Part shown: positions 43,506-51,858 of the stretch, one piece after another
Layout: each line of letters starts with the position of its first letter
Position numbering within the stretch: position 1 is the first letter of the stretch
NCBI GenBank assembly: GCA_022844015.1
Contig: JALHMO010000014.1
Coordinates: forward strand, 1 to 58,378
Direction: 5' to 3'
From: Reyranella sp.
GTDB taxonomy: Bacteria > Pseudomonadota > Alphaproteobacteria > Reyranellales > Reyranellaceae
Length of the DNA stretch: 58,378 nt
Translations under genes and position numbers: made by a program
Notes under the pieces: model-generated
What the model saw: the letters and a program-made list of their open reading frames with translations, nothing else
Database searches by the model: none
What the model was told of the DNA's origin: nothing

Positions 43506-44831
43506 TCACGCCGTGTAGACCTTCTTGAGCTCGGACTCGGCCCACTTGACCGACTCCTCGGCCGGCATGCCCTGCACCGCCTTGGCGTACATGTCGGTGA
43601 TGATGTACTTGCTGAGGCCTTCCTGCGCCTTGGCGTTGGGCGGGCCGGCGAAGCCGATCGCCTGGCCGAGCTTGGCCGCGACCTTGTAGGGCGTCATGAC
43701 CGGGTCGACGTCCCACAGCTTGTCGGATTCCCACTTCGCCGTGCACGGCGTGGCAAAGCCCTTCTGCGATTCGAAGAACTTGCGATAGTTCTCCTCGGTG
43801 TGCAGGTACTTCAGGAACTCCTTCGCGGCGTCCTGGTTCTTCGAGTACTTCATCAGCATGTTCGACTGCAGCAGATGGAAGCCGAACTGGCCGGCCGGCC
43901 CCTTGGGCAGTGGCGCATGCAGGATGTCCTTGTTCAGGAACTCGCCCTTCTCGGTCTTGTATTGGTCGGGCCGGCGCAGGGATTCGATGTAGATCGAGGC
44001 CCCGTTCAGGGTCGCCGAGACGGTTTGCGACAGGAAGGCACGGTTGTTGTTGGTGTCGTCCCAGGCCAGCCCACCCTCGTCGTGCGCCTCTTTCCAGAAG
44101 GCGGTCATGAACTTGACCGACTCCACCGTCTCCTTGGTGTTGAGCACGACCGTCTTGCCGTCGGCCTCGACCTCCTTGCCGCCCCACGACCACAGGAAGG
44201 GGTAGGTGAAGCCGGGCGCGTCGCCGAAGGTGTGGCCGAGCGTCTGGCCGATCGGCCGGCCCTTGGCCTTGAGCTTCTTGCCGACCTCGCGGTACTGCTC
44301 CCAGGTTTCCGGAAATTTGGTGGCACCGATCTCGTCGAACCACGATTTGCGGTAGGCGATCATGCCACCGATCACCGCCCACGGCATGCCCATGAACATC
44401 TTGCCGTCGGAGCAGATGGCGCGGGCGTACTTGTAGAGGCCGCCCTCGCGATTGCCGACCTCCTCGGCGAGCGCGCCGACGTCGACCACCGAGTTGGAAT
44501 AGAGGTGGGTGTAGCTGTTGAACGACATGATCAGGTCGGGCCCGGCGCCCGACTGGATCGACGCGGTGATACGCGGTTGCAGGTCGTTGCCGTTCACCGT
44601 CTCGAGGTTGATCTTGATACCCAGCGCCTTCTCGGCCGCCGGCATCATCTCGCGCCGGAACATCTGGTCGGTTGCGGGTACGAAGTCGACCCACTTGAGC
44701 CAGTGCACGGTCTTCTGCTGGGCATAGGCCGGCGCCCGACCGGTCGCCAGGATTCCTGCCATGCCGCCCATCGAGGCAACCGCGGCACCGCCGGCAAGCT
44801 TGAGCACGCTACGACGCTTGGTCTTCGACAT
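43506..44831 (-). CDS. Periplasmic sugar-binding protein (family 1), putative Tat/Sec substrate
   Basis: 441 residues. Signal peptide KRRSVLKLAGGAAVASMGGM with a paired arginine but an imperfect Tat motif, cleaved near PAYAQQ. The mature part matches family 1 (SBP_bac_1): TVHWLKWVDFVPATDQMFRR, ARAICSDGKMFMGMPWAVIG, MIAYRKSWFDEIGATKFPET, TWEQYREVGKKLKAKGR and the C-terminal ITDMYAKAVQGMPAEESVKW. It is the first gene of the operon and its gap to the adenylate cyclase gene (141 bp, nothing else seen) should hold the promoter. Confidence 0.9.
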   Translation of the reverse strand: MSKTKRRSVLKLAGGAAVASMGGMAGILATGRAPAYAQQKTVHWLKWVDFVPATDQMFRREMMPAAEKALGIKINLETVNGNDLQPRITASIQSGAGPDLIMSFNSYTHLYSNSVVDVGALAEEVGNREGGLYKYARAICSDGKMFMGMPWAVIGGMIAYRKSWFDEIGATKFPETWEQYREVGKKLKAKGRPIGQTLGHTFGDAPGFTYPFLWSWGGKEVEADGKTVVLNTKETVESVKFMTAFWKEAHDEGGLAWDDTNNNRAFLSQTVSATLNGASIYIESLRRPDQYKTEKGEFLNKDILHAPLPKGPAGQFGFHLLQSNMLMKYSKNQDAAKEFLKYLHTEENYRKFFESQKGFATPCTAKWESDKLWDVDPVMTPYKVAAKLGQAIGFAGPPNAKAQEGLSKYIITDMYAKAVQGMPAEESVKWAESELKKVYTA

Positions 44832-44972
44832 CTGACTTTTCCTCCCGAGACTGCCGTCTCGCTGGACGGCTTGCTTATGCGGTCATCGTACGCAGCACGA
44901 AGCATCCGGCGCAAGCGGTTCGGCCGGGTATTCGCAGATCACATCGCCGTCAAAGCGCGTGGGGGCGGCCGG

Positions 44973-46187
44973 CTACAGCAGCTCGGGATCGAGCGTGAAC
45001 AGCTCCTTGGCGCGGCCGACGCCGCGCAGGGCGAAGCGGCCGACCGAGACCAGGCGGGCGCGCTCCTCTGGTGGCAAGGCGTCGGCGAAATCGGCCGAGA
45101 CCAGCATCGGCCGGTCGACCGAGCGGCACATCGAGGCGATGCGGCTGGTCTCGTTCACGGCCGGGCCGACGACGGTGAAGTCGAGCCGCTCGTCGCTGCC
45201 GATATTGCCGTAGAACACCTCGCCGACATGCAGGCCGATGTAGACCGAGGTGGTCGGCCGTTCCTCGCCCCGGCGACGCTCGTTGAGCGCGTGCAGGCGC
45301 GCGCGCAGGATCTCCTCCGCCGCGAGCGCGCGGCGCGTGGCCTCGGCCGCGTCGTCGGCCCGGAACAGCGCGAGCGTGCCGTCGCCGATCAGCTTCAGCA
45401 CGTCGCCGCCGGCCTCGTGGATCGCGGTGATCACCGCTTCGGCGTAGTCGTTGAGCAGCGGGATGATCTCGCCGGGCGGCGCCGAATCGGTGATGGTGGT
45501 GTAGCTGCGCAGGTCGGAGAACCACAAGGCGGCGCCGATGCGGTCGGCCACGCCGCGCTGGATGCGGCCCTGGATGACGCGCCTGCCGGCGTCGCGGCCG
45601 AGATAGACCTCGACCAGCGTGTCGGCGATGCGCGCCAGCGCCGCGCTCTTCATGGCCAGCCCGAGCGCCGGCACGAGCCGGCGCAAGGCCACGATGTCGG
45701 CCTCGCCGAAACCGTCCGGATGGCGCGTCGACCAGCCCGAGTAGACGCAATCCATCTCGCCGATGGCGGCGCCACGGGCAAAACGGTAGACGAAGACGGC
45801 GTAGTCGGTGTGGCCGGCGTCCTTCATCTCCTGGATGAAGGGGAAATCGATCGGGTCGCCGAAGGCGATCCGCCGGCGGAGCTCCTCCCCACCCGTCTGC
45901 AGCAGGTGATAGAACGGGCTGCGCTGCCACGACGCTGCGGCCTCGCCTTCGGTCGTGCGGCCATACCGGGTGGCCGCCTCTTCCTCGACATCGTCGTTGC
46001 GCCAGCGGAAGACCGTGCCCTCGTGCACCGGATGCAGCGTGTCGATGACGACGAGCGCGCGCGTGAGGGGCAGGCCGGCCGAGGAGCACTGCTCGCAGAA
46101 TTCGTGCAGGAGGTCCGTCTCCGCCGTTCCTTCCAGGCCGCGCCGGACGAGCCAGTCGGAAATGCGGTCGAGATCCCTTGTCTGCAT
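44973..46187 (-). CDS. Class III adenylate/guanylate cyclase
   Basis: 404 residues from ATG 46187. The N-terminal 200 residues are a soluble sensor-like region without a recognised domain (possibly GAF-like, around PFYHLLQTGGEELRRRIAFG). The C-terminal catalytic domain has both metal aspartates, ALWFSDLRSYTTI and LKLIGDGTLALFRAD, plus the transition-state residues in VVGPAVNETSRIASM. The substrate-specifying position cannot be assigned securely. It makes cAMP (or cGMP). It precedes the sugar ABC operon on the same strand but with a 141-bp gap, so co-regulation is uncertain. Confidence 0.88.
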   Translation of the reverse strand: MQTRDLDRISDWLVRRGLEGTAETDLLHEFCEQCSSAGLPLTRALVVIDTLHPVHEGTVFRWRNDDVEEEAATRYGRTTEGEAAASWQRSPFYHLLQTGGEELRRRIAFGDPIDFPFIQEMKDAGHTDYAVFVYRFARGAAIGEMDCVYSGWSTRHPDGFGEADIVALRRLVPALGLAMKSAALARIADTLVEVYLGRDAGRRVIQGRIQRGVADRIGAALWFSDLRSYTTITDSAPPGEIIPLLNDYAEAVITAIHEAGGDVLKLIGDGTLALFRADDAAEATRRALAAEEILRARLHALNERRRGEERPTTSVYIGLHVGEVFYGNIGSDERLDFTVVGPAVNETSRIASMCRSVDRPMLVSADFADALPPEERARLVSVGRFALRGVGRAKELFTLDPELL

Positions 46188-46233
46188 CGCCCCTATATGG
46201 GGCGCGCTCACCGGCCCGTCGAGCGTTGGCGGC

Positions 46234-46500
46234 TCAGCCGACGACCAGGAGCAGGCGTCTCAGGATGCGGCGACCTCGGCTGCACGGCAGATCGTCGACC
46301 CGGCGCGGCGCCGGCAGGGGCTTGCCTGAAAGAACCAGCTTGCCGAGGTGCTGGCGCGTGTTGCGCGACAGCGCGCGCACCGTCTCGTCCTCGGTGTAGC
46401 CGGCGGCGGTCACGCCCGGCAGATCCGGCACCCAGCCGACGAACCGTCCATCGTCCGCCCGCTCGATCAGCGAGTAGTAGCAGGCATCCAGCATATCCAT
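46234..46500 (-). CDS. HicB-like protein without an adjacent HicA toxin
   Basis: 88 residues from ATG 46500, preceded by AGAGAGGG. The N-terminal half has the HicB fold: CYYSLIERADDGRFVGWVPD followed by LPGVTAAGYTEDETVRALSR. The C-terminal part is basic (RRVDDLPCSRGRRILRRLLL) and lacks an evident ribbon-helix-helix. HicB normally neutralises the HicA RNase, but neither flank encodes a HicA-like dsRNA-binding protein, so this is an orphan antitoxin or an unrelated HicB-fold regulator. A perfect FNR/FixK-type site lies 44 nt upstream. Confidence 0.72.
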   Translation of the reverse strand: MDMLDACYYSLIERADDGRFVGWVPDLPGVTAAGYTEDETVRALSRNTRQHLGKLVLSGKPLPAPRRVDDLPCSRGRRILRRLLLVVG

Positions 46501-46543
46501 ACCCTCTCTGGGGACATGCTTCGGCCGGATCGGAGAGCGGTCA

Positions 46544-46557
46544 TTGATCTGGATCAA
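46544..46557. promoter_or_regulatory. Perfect FNR/FixK-type binding site (anaerobox)
   Basis: TTGATCTGGATCAA matches the FNR/FixK consensus TTGAT-N4-ATCAA exactly. Centred at 46550.5 in the 138-bp gap between the HicB-like gene (minus) and the small protein gene at 46639 (plus), it could place a class II promoter start near 46592 for the plus-strand gene or near 46509 for the minus-strand gene. It implies oxygen or redox control by a CRP/FNR regulator encoded elsewhere. Confidence 0.6.
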
Positions 46558-46638
46558 ACGGCCGGACGGTCAATCCCCTTGAAGATTCCGCCCCGGCGGC
46601 ATTCCATCGGCGCCAATGCTCCAGCGGAAGGAATTGCC

Positions 46639-46974
46639 ATGGCCGAGCTGCCGAACTGCCTGATGATCGTGACCGCCGAGGTCGATCCTGCGGTGGAGGC
46701 CGAGTGGAACCGCTGGTACGACGCGGTGCACGTGCCCGACGTGCTCGCCTGTCCAGGAGTCGTGTCCGGCCGGCGCTATCTCGCCGCCGGCGACGTCTCC
46801 GAGAGCGACCACGGCCAGCGCACGACCCACCAGCGGCGGCTCTACACGACGGTCTACGAGCTCGAATCGCCGGCGGCGACGCAGACGCCGCAGTTCCTGG
46901 CCATGCGCGGCTGGGCGCATTTCGCGCCGCACGTCCGCTCGCAGACCCGGGTGGTGCTGCCGAACGCGAGGTAG
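46639..46974 (+). CDS. Small dimeric alpha/beta-barrel-like protein of unknown function
   Basis: 111 residues from ATG 46639, following GGAAGGAATTGCC. The pattern CLMIVTAEVDPAVEAEWNRW, then YDAVHVPDVLACPGVVSGRR and YTTVYELESPAATQTPQFLA, is typical of the EthD/stress-response dimeric alpha-beta barrel superfamily, with the W..WYD..HVPD..ACPG core. Members oxidise, decarboxylate or bind small aromatic compounds or are uncharacterised. The gene has its own gap upstream with an FNR-type site, so it may be induced at low oxygen. Confidence 0.65.
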   Translation: MAELPNCLMIVTAEVDPAVEAEWNRWYDAVHVPDVLACPGVVSGRRYLAAGDVSESDHGQRTTHQRRLYTTVYELESPAATQTPQFLAMRGWAHFAPHVRSQTRVVLPNAR

Positions 46975-46985
46975 GCCTGCTTTGG

Positions 46986-47046
46986 CTGGGCGCGCGCCAC
47001 TCCGATGGCGCTCATGGGGTCTGTGATCGACAAGATGAGCGCCGTC
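46986..47046. repeat. B-type repeat, truncated copy 3
   Basis: TGGGCGCGCGCCACTCCGAT, followed by GGCGCTCATGGGGTCTGTGA and TCGACAAGATGAGCGCCGTC, matches the left arm and core of the B-type repeat at 40384, but the outer right arm is missing at 47046. It lies between the small protein gene and the convergent AraC-type gene. Confidence 0.55.
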
Positions 47047-47085
47047 GAAATGTCGGCGAATCAGCTGGACGCGATCCGCTGAATC

Positions 47086-48030
47086 TCATTGCTGTCGCCG
47101 CCTCAGTTGCGATGGCGTCATATGCATCCTTGCGGCAAAGGCGCGTCCAAAGTGCGAGGCGTCGCTGAAACCACAAGCGAACGCAATCTCGGTTATCGAT
47201 CGGTGAGCCGCCTGCGGCGCAGTCAGGAGTCTCGAGGCCTGACGGACCCGTTCGTCGAAGATGCGCCGCATGACCGTCTCGTCGTTGGCGGCGAAAATCC
47301 GGGCCAGTGTGCGTGTCGAAACTTTCAGGCCTTGCGCTATCGCAGCCGGAGTGAGGCTCGCATCGCCATATTTGAGCGCGATCAGGTGACAGGCTTTCTG
47401 GAAGATCGCGGCACGCATTGCCTCCGACGGCGTGGGATGGTCGCAATGAGCTTCCTCGAGCAACTGCCCCAGCAGGTCGATGGAGTGGCGCGAGAACAGC
47501 GTCGCGGCGGCCGGCGAAAAATCGCCGGAGAGCGCGAAGCCGCTGGCCAGGTGACTTGCCCAGAGGCGGGCCAGCGGATGGCCGCGCAACACGGTGCCCG
47601 AGAGCAGTTCCGGCCGCGCCACACGGCTGTCGATCCACTGGGTCGGCAGCGTGATGAGCAGATGCCGCCACGGCCGTTCGAGATCGAGAGAAAATTCATG
47701 CCGGCTGTCAGTGACGAAGATATCGCCTCGTTGCAACGAGATCAGCTCGCCGCGCCGCCTGATCCGGGCCTCGCCGTCGATATGCACGCAGACGGCATAC
47801 AGGTGACTGCGAGCGCGCGCGATCTGCGGGCGTGAATGCGAGGCATGAACGCCGCGGCCGGAAACCTGTGCGACACAAAGGTCACCGATCGTGAGCGCCT
47901 GGACCTCGCCGCGAACTGGCTCTCCGCCGGCCGGCTGGATGCACATTGGCGTGACGTGTCGGCTGACGAGATCGGCCCAGAATTCCGTCCGTTCCCGCGG
48001 CAGCACACTGTCGGTCGTCATTGAGAACAT
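47086..48030 (-). CDS. AraC-family transcriptional regulator
   Basis: 314 residues from ATG 48030 (ATG 48021 and an upstream start at 48066 are alternatives, and none has a strong ribosome-binding site). The N-terminal 190 residues resemble the AraC_binding_2 ligand domain (HLYAVCVHIDGEARIRRRGE, GDIFVTDSRHEFSLDLERPW). The C-terminal HTH_18 is complete: LTPAAIAQGLKVSTRTLARI, VRQASRLLTAPQAAHRSITE and IAFACGFSDASHFGRAFAAR. It is likely a transcription activator responding to a small ligand. The divergent neighbour is the NTF2-like gene, the simplest candidate target. Confidence 0.87.
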   Translation of the reverse strand: MFSMTTDSVLPRERTEFWADLVSRHVTPMCIQPAGGEPVRGEVQALTIGDLCVAQVSGRGVHASHSRPQIARARSHLYAVCVHIDGEARIRRRGELISLQRGDIFVTDSRHEFSLDLERPWRHLLITLPTQWIDSRVARPELLSGTVLRGHPLARLWASHLASGFALSGDFSPAAATLFSRHSIDLLGQLLEEAHCDHPTPSEAMRAAIFQKACHLIALKYGDASLTPAAIAQGLKVSTRTLARIFAANDETVMRRIFDERVRQASRLLTAPQAAHRSITEIAFACGFSDASHFGRAFAARMHMTPSQLRRRQQ

Positions 48031-48224
48031 GGTGTCCGTCTCAGTCGAAGCGTCGGTCGCCCACAAGCGAGCAGCCAGTGCCTGGAGCTGTTAGCTTGCC
48101 ACCAAGGGAGCGCAGCCTCGCGGAGGTCTATTCCGGCAACGAGCGGCCTCGAACGGAGAGCTGCGATAGGAGAATCGCATCGATAGTCCTCCTGTTCCTC
48201 GTATTCCACCATTGGAGGCCCGCT

Positions 48225-48638
48225 ATGGCACAAGACAACGGCTCGGATGAACTGCATGTGCGTGCGCTCGACGACCAGGAACGGATCGCCGCTCTGGAAC
48301 GTGATGTTCCAGCTCTGGAGAGATTGTGGTCCGACCAGATCGCTGTCAACGCGCCGAACAACCAGGTCGTCGTCGGAAAACGCGCTCTGCTGGATGCGTT
48401 CATCCAGACCGGTATCATCAACTTCTCGATATTCGAGCGGCAGATAGAATATGTCCGCGCCGATGGAACCCTGGTCGTCATCATGGGCCTCGAGATCGTT
48501 CAACCGCTGAGCGACGCACCAAGTGCTGGTCTCGCGGCCGGTCAAACGACGAGGCGGCGCTTCACGAACATCTGGAAGAATGAAGAAGGGATGTGGCGTC
48601 TGTTCGCCCGCCACGCCAACGTGATCCCAAATCGTTGA
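48225..48638 (+). CDS. NTF2-like (SnoaL/DUF4440-type) protein
   Basis: 137 residues from ATG 48225, preceded by TGGAGG at 48213-48218. The cone-like NTF2 fold is suggested by ERIAALERDVPALERLWSDQ, then IAVNAPNNQVVVGKRALLDA, FERQIEYVRADGTLVVIMGL and TNIWKNEEGMWRLFARHANV. Such proteins bind or isomerise small molecules; many are uncharacterised. The frame is open further upstream with a hydrophobic stretch (SIVLLFLVFHH), so a longer form with a leader from a non-ATG start cannot be ruled out. Divergent from the AraC-type regulator. Confidence 0.75.
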   Translation: MAQDNGSDELHVRALDDQERIAALERDVPALERLWSDQIAVNAPNNQVVVGKRALLDAFIQTGIINFSIFERQIEYVRADGTLVVIMGLEIVQPLSDAPSAGLAAGQTTRRRFTNIWKNEEGMWRLFARHANVIPNR

Positions 48639-48747
48639 CCTGGCAGGCGCCTACCTTCGGTTGTTTGGTCAACCCGGACCGGGCAGCAAACGGGGGAGTG
48701 TGGCGCGCCTCCGCCACGATATCTCCGTCGCCGCAAGGCGGCGACAC

Positions 48748-48770
48748 CTCCCCAAGCGAAGCTTGGGGAG
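48748..48770 (-). terminator. Hairpin after the gamma-glutamyltransferase gene (D-type copy 4)
   Basis: CTCCCCAAGC and GCTTGGGGAG flank a 3-nt GAA loop, a perfect 10-bp stem lying 12-34 nt beyond the stop codon of the minus-strand gene at 48782. No U-tract follows, so termination strength is uncertain. The preceding GTCGCCGCAAGGCGGCGAC (48728-48746) forms a second hairpin. Confidence 0.5.
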
Positions 48771-48781
48771 GATTCATGAAC

Positions 48782-50380
48782 TTACGCCGGCACGACGTAG
48801 CTGTCGCGACGCGGGTCGCAGCCGCCCAGGAAAGTGCCGCTGGCGTCGCGGGCGACGCCCTGCATGCCGCCGACCTTCATGGTCCAGTCGGGACCGCTCA
48901 CGAGGTCGTGGCCGCGGCCGCGCAGCTCGTCGCGCACCTGGGCATCGACGCGCGACTCGAGCAGCACGGCGCGGCCGTCGGTCAGGCGCGCGCGCGGCGC
49001 CTCGATGGCCTGCTGCAGCGGCAGGCCGAAATCGAGGTACTGCACCATGGCCTGCGGCTGGGTCTGCAGGATGCCGTAGCTGCCCGGTGTGCCCAGAGCC
49101 AGAACCGGCGTGCCGTCCCGGGTGACGATCGAGGGCGCGATGCAGACCGGCATGTAGTCGCCCTGCTTGGCGCGGTTGGGGCTCTGCGGGTTGACGTCGG
49201 CCCAATAGAGGAAATTGTTCAGGCAGACGCCGGTGCCCGGCACCACCACGCCCGAGCCGAACACGCTGCCCAGGCTCTGGGTCACGCACACCATGTTGCC
49301 GTCGCGGTCGGCGATCGAGAATGACGTCGTGTGGCCCTCGTCGGTGCCCGGCGTCCATTGCTCGGTCGGCCCGGCGACCGGCTTGCCGTCGCGCACCCGC
49401 GCGCGCAGCCCCTCGACGTAGCCGTCCGACAACAGCTCGGCGAGCTTCTGTTGCGACGGCACGCCGGTCTTGATGCGCACGCCGGCGGCGAGGCGGATGG
49501 CGCGCAGCACCGTGTCGATATGGTCGGTGCCGTTGCGCTGCATCTTCGCCAGGTCGAAGCCTTCGAGGATGCGCAGCGTCAGCAGGTACTGGAAGGCCTC
49601 GCAGGGCGGCGGCGGCACGTGAATGGTGTGGCCGCGATAGTCGGCGGAGACCGGGTCGACCCATCTCGGCTTGGTCGCCATGACATCGTCCATGGTGAGG
49701 CATCCGCCGAGCTCGGTGAGACGCGCCAGCATCTTCCTGCCGAGTTCGCCGCCGTAGAGCAGGTTCGGGCCCTCGGCCGCCAGCGCCTCGTAGGTTGCGG
49801 CGAGATCGGGCTGGCGCAGCACCGCGCCGATCTGCGGCCGGCCGCCCGAGATGCCTTCGAGATAGGTGCGCGACCATTCGGGATAGAGCGCGCCATGGCC
49901 GCGCAGCTCGCCGGTGGCGCCGCCGATTTCCTCGACGTTGAACTCGATCAGCGAGAAGCCATCGCGCGCGATCGAGATCGCCGGCGCGAACAGCTCGGGC
50001 AGCTTCTTCGTGCCGTAAGCCGAGACCATCTCGCACCAGCCGCCGAGGTTGCCCGGCGCGCCGACCGCCACCGGCCCGCGCAGCACGTCCTCGCGCCGCT
50101 TCAGCCGCTCGAGCGGGAACTTGTAGGGAATGTGCGTCATGTAATCGAGCGAGCGCACGCGCTTCTCGGCGGCGATGTAGCAGGTCGCCGCACCGAGCCC
50201 GGCCAGCCCCGACATGTAGGGCTCGACGACGTTCAGCGTCGCCGCCGTCGCCGCCGCCGCGTCGAAGGCGTTGCCGCCATTGCCCAGAACGCGCGCGCCC
50301 GCCGCCGCCGCCAGGGGATGGGCGGCGGCCACCACGCCGTGCCGCGATGCGATTGTCGGACGCTTGCCGTGCTGCAACAT
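48782..50380 (-). CDS. Gamma-glutamyltransferase-family Ntn hydrolase, cytoplasmic type
   Basis: 532 residues from ATG 50380, preceded by GAGGAGGGAA. GGT features: AAAHPLAAAAGARVLGNGGN, FDAAAATAATLNVVEPYMSG, VAVGAPGNLGGWCEM, the cleavage/nucleophile site DEGHTTSFSIADRDGNMVCV (T351) and the C-terminal LGTPGSYGILQTQPQAM. No signal peptide is seen, unlike secreted GGTs, so this is a cytosolic homologue such as those that split gamma-glutamyl or other amide linkages (CapD/PgsD or cephalosporin acylase relatives). The stop lies just before a repeat-derived hairpin. Confidence 0.88.
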   Translation of the reverse strand: MLQHGKRPTIASRHGVVAAAHPLAAAAGARVLGNGGNAFDAAAATAATLNVVEPYMSGLAGLGAATCYIAAEKRVRSLDYMTHIPYKFPLERLKRREDVLRGPVAVGAPGNLGGWCEMVSAYGTKKLPELFAPAISIARDGFSLIEFNVEEIGGATGELRGHGALYPEWSRTYLEGISGGRPQIGAVLRQPDLAATYEALAAEGPNLLYGGELGRKMLARLTELGGCLTMDDVMATKPRWVDPVSADYRGHTIHVPPPPCEAFQYLLTLRILEGFDLAKMQRNGTDHIDTVLRAIRLAAGVRIKTGVPSQQKLAELLSDGYVEGLRARVRDGKPVAGPTEQWTPGTDEGHTTSFSIADRDGNMVCVTQSLGSVFGSGVVVPGTGVCLNNFLYWADVNPQSPNRAKQGDYMPVCIAPSIVTRDGTPVLALGTPGSYGILQTQPQAMVQYLDFGLPLQQAIEAPRARLTDGRAVLLESRVDAQVRDELRGRGHDLVSGPDWTMKVGGMQGVARDASGTFLGGCDPRRDSYVVPA

Positions 50381-50485
50381 TCCCGCTTCCCTCCTCGAGC
50401 TGCGCGGATCGTGCCCTCTCGGAGGCGCCGCGGCCAGCCAGAAGTCCGGCTGCAGCCGCGCTGCGGCAACTCTGAAATGAAGCCG

Positions 50486-50627
50486 CCACGGATGAACACA
50501 GATGGACAGAGATCGCCGGCACTCGGAGTGGGGTTCGCCTGATTGGCCCGGAACCAGGCGAAATGCCCAGGGCATTCGCCAGTCGACAACCGGATCAGCA
50601 TCTGTGTGCATCTGTGTTCATCTGTGG
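50486..50627. repeat. Inverted repeat in divergent gap
   Basis: CCACGGATGAACACAGATGG (50486-50505) is mirrored by CATCTGTGTTCATCTGTGG (50609-50627), with a second partial unit. The 288-bp gap 50381-50668 between the GGT-like and LLM genes contains these arms around about 90 bp of unremarkable sequence. Similar 'CATCTGTGTTCATCTGTGG' repeats are common in bacterial intergenic DNA. Confidence 0.5.
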
Positions 50628-50668
50628 CTAATGCTCTTAGGGTTGGCGTGACCGAAGAACGAGGACGC

Positions 50669-51748
50669 ATGCGCAAACTGGAATTCGGCTGGTTCCTGCC
50701 GACTGCCGGCGACACCACCGCCTACGGGTTGGCGAGCGCCCAGGTGGCACCATCGCTGCCGCTGTTCGACCGCATCGTCGAAGCGGCCGAGGCGGCGGGC
50801 TTCGAATACATGCTGGTGCCGGTGCAGACCGCCTGCTGGGAGGCGTGGATCTCGAGCGCCATGATGGTCGCGCGCTCGAAATCGATCCGCATGCTGGTGG
50901 CGGCGCGGCCGTCCTACGTCAATCCGGTGCTGCTGGCGAAGATGATCGCGACCTTCGACCAGCTCTCCGGCGGGCGCATCTGCATCAACCTGATCGCCGG
51001 CCAAAGCGAGGCCGAGAACGCCTCGGAAGGCATCAGGTGGGGCAAGGAAGAACGCTACGAGATCATGGACGAGGAGGTCGCGATCCTGAAGGCGCTGTGG
51101 ACCGCGCGCGGCCGGATCGACTTCGACGGCAAGTTCTACCAGCTCAAGGGCGCCGAGATCCGTCCCCGTCCGCTGCAGAAGCCCTATCCGCGCTTCTATC
51201 TCGGCGGCGGCTCACGCCAGGCCTGGGAGATCTCGGCCAGGCATTCCGACGTCCACCTGTTCTGGGGCGACACCTACGAGCGCATTCGCGCCAATATGGC
51301 GGAGATCCGCGGCATGGCGGCGCGGCACGGCCGCGAGAACGACATCGGCTTCGGCATGCGCCTGCAGATCGTTTGCCGGCCGACCGAGCAGGAGGCTTGG
51401 GAATTCGCGCACGAGCTGGTGGCGCATGCCAGCGAGGCGCAGAAGGCCTTCGTGCGCGAGCGCTTCGCGACCTCGGAGGCCAACCGCCGCGTGCGCGAGC
51501 TGGCGGCGAGCGGCGAGACCATCGAGCCCCACCTGTGGACCGGCATCACCCAGGTGCGGCCGGGCGCTGGCATCGCCGTGGTCGGCGATCCGCAGCAATG
51601 CGCCGACACCTTGCAGAACTTCATCGACCTCGGCTGCCACTCCTTCTGCCTGTCGGGCTACCTGCACGACGAGGAGGCCGAACGCTTTGGCAAGTGGGTG
51701 ATGCCCATCCTGCGCGAGCGCAACCGCGAGCGCATGCTCGCGGCCTGA
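50669..51748 (+). CDS. LLM-class flavin-dependent monooxygenase (SsuD-like)
   Basis: 359 residues from ATG 50669. SsuD-like barrel: EFGWFLPTAGDTTAYG, then GFEYMLVPVQTACWEAWISS, SIRMLVAARPSYVNPVLLAK, FDQLSGGRICINLIAGQSEA and FYLGGGSRQAWEISARHSDV. SsuD relatives use reduced FMN and O2 to cleave C-S bonds of sulfonates or related sulfones. It precedes two same-strand genes (at 51859 and the UGSC selenoprotein), so a sulfur- or selenium-linked role for the set is attractive but inferred. A 15-bp inverted repeat lies before the next gene. Confidence 0.86.
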   Translation: MRKLEFGWFLPTAGDTTAYGLASAQVAPSLPLFDRIVEAAEAAGFEYMLVPVQTACWEAWISSAMMVARSKSIRMLVAARPSYVNPVLLAKMIATFDQLSGGRICINLIAGQSEAENASEGIRWGKEERYEIMDEEVAILKALWTARGRIDFDGKFYQLKGAEIRPRPLQKPYPRFYLGGGSRQAWEISARHSDVHLFWGDTYERIRANMAEIRGMAARHGRENDIGFGMRLQIVCRPTEQEAWEFAHELVAHASEAQKAFVRERFATSEANRRVRELAASGETIEPHLWTGITQVRPGAGIAVVGDPQQCADTLQNFIDLGCHSFCLSGYLHDEEAERFGKWVMPILRERNRERMLAA

Positions 51749-51786
51749 GGCGCCGCACGGGGAGCTTGCCTTCGTCTGGATCGCGA

Positions 51787-51824
51787 GCGTCCCGCTCGCT
51801 CACGAATCGGAGCGAGCGGGACGC
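51787..51824. repeat. 15-bp perfect inverted repeat between the LLM gene and the next gene
   Basis: GCGTCCCGCTCGCTC (51787-51801) and GAGCGAGCGGGACGC (51810-51824) are exact inverted copies with an 8-nt spacer. It lies 39 nt after the LLM stop and 35 nt before the ATG at 51859, and could be a terminator, an attenuator or an ordinary repeat of this genome. Confidence 0.55.
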
Positions 51825-51858
51825 CCGTGGTCCGCAAGAGCGAGGTGTTGGCATCACC

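Noticed and set aside
41599..46547. Two long plus-strand frames of about 640 and 915 codons
   Set aside because: They are antisense to the sugar ABC operon and adenylate cyclase, whose minus-strand products have full family motifs. The plus-strand translations have no recognisable domain.
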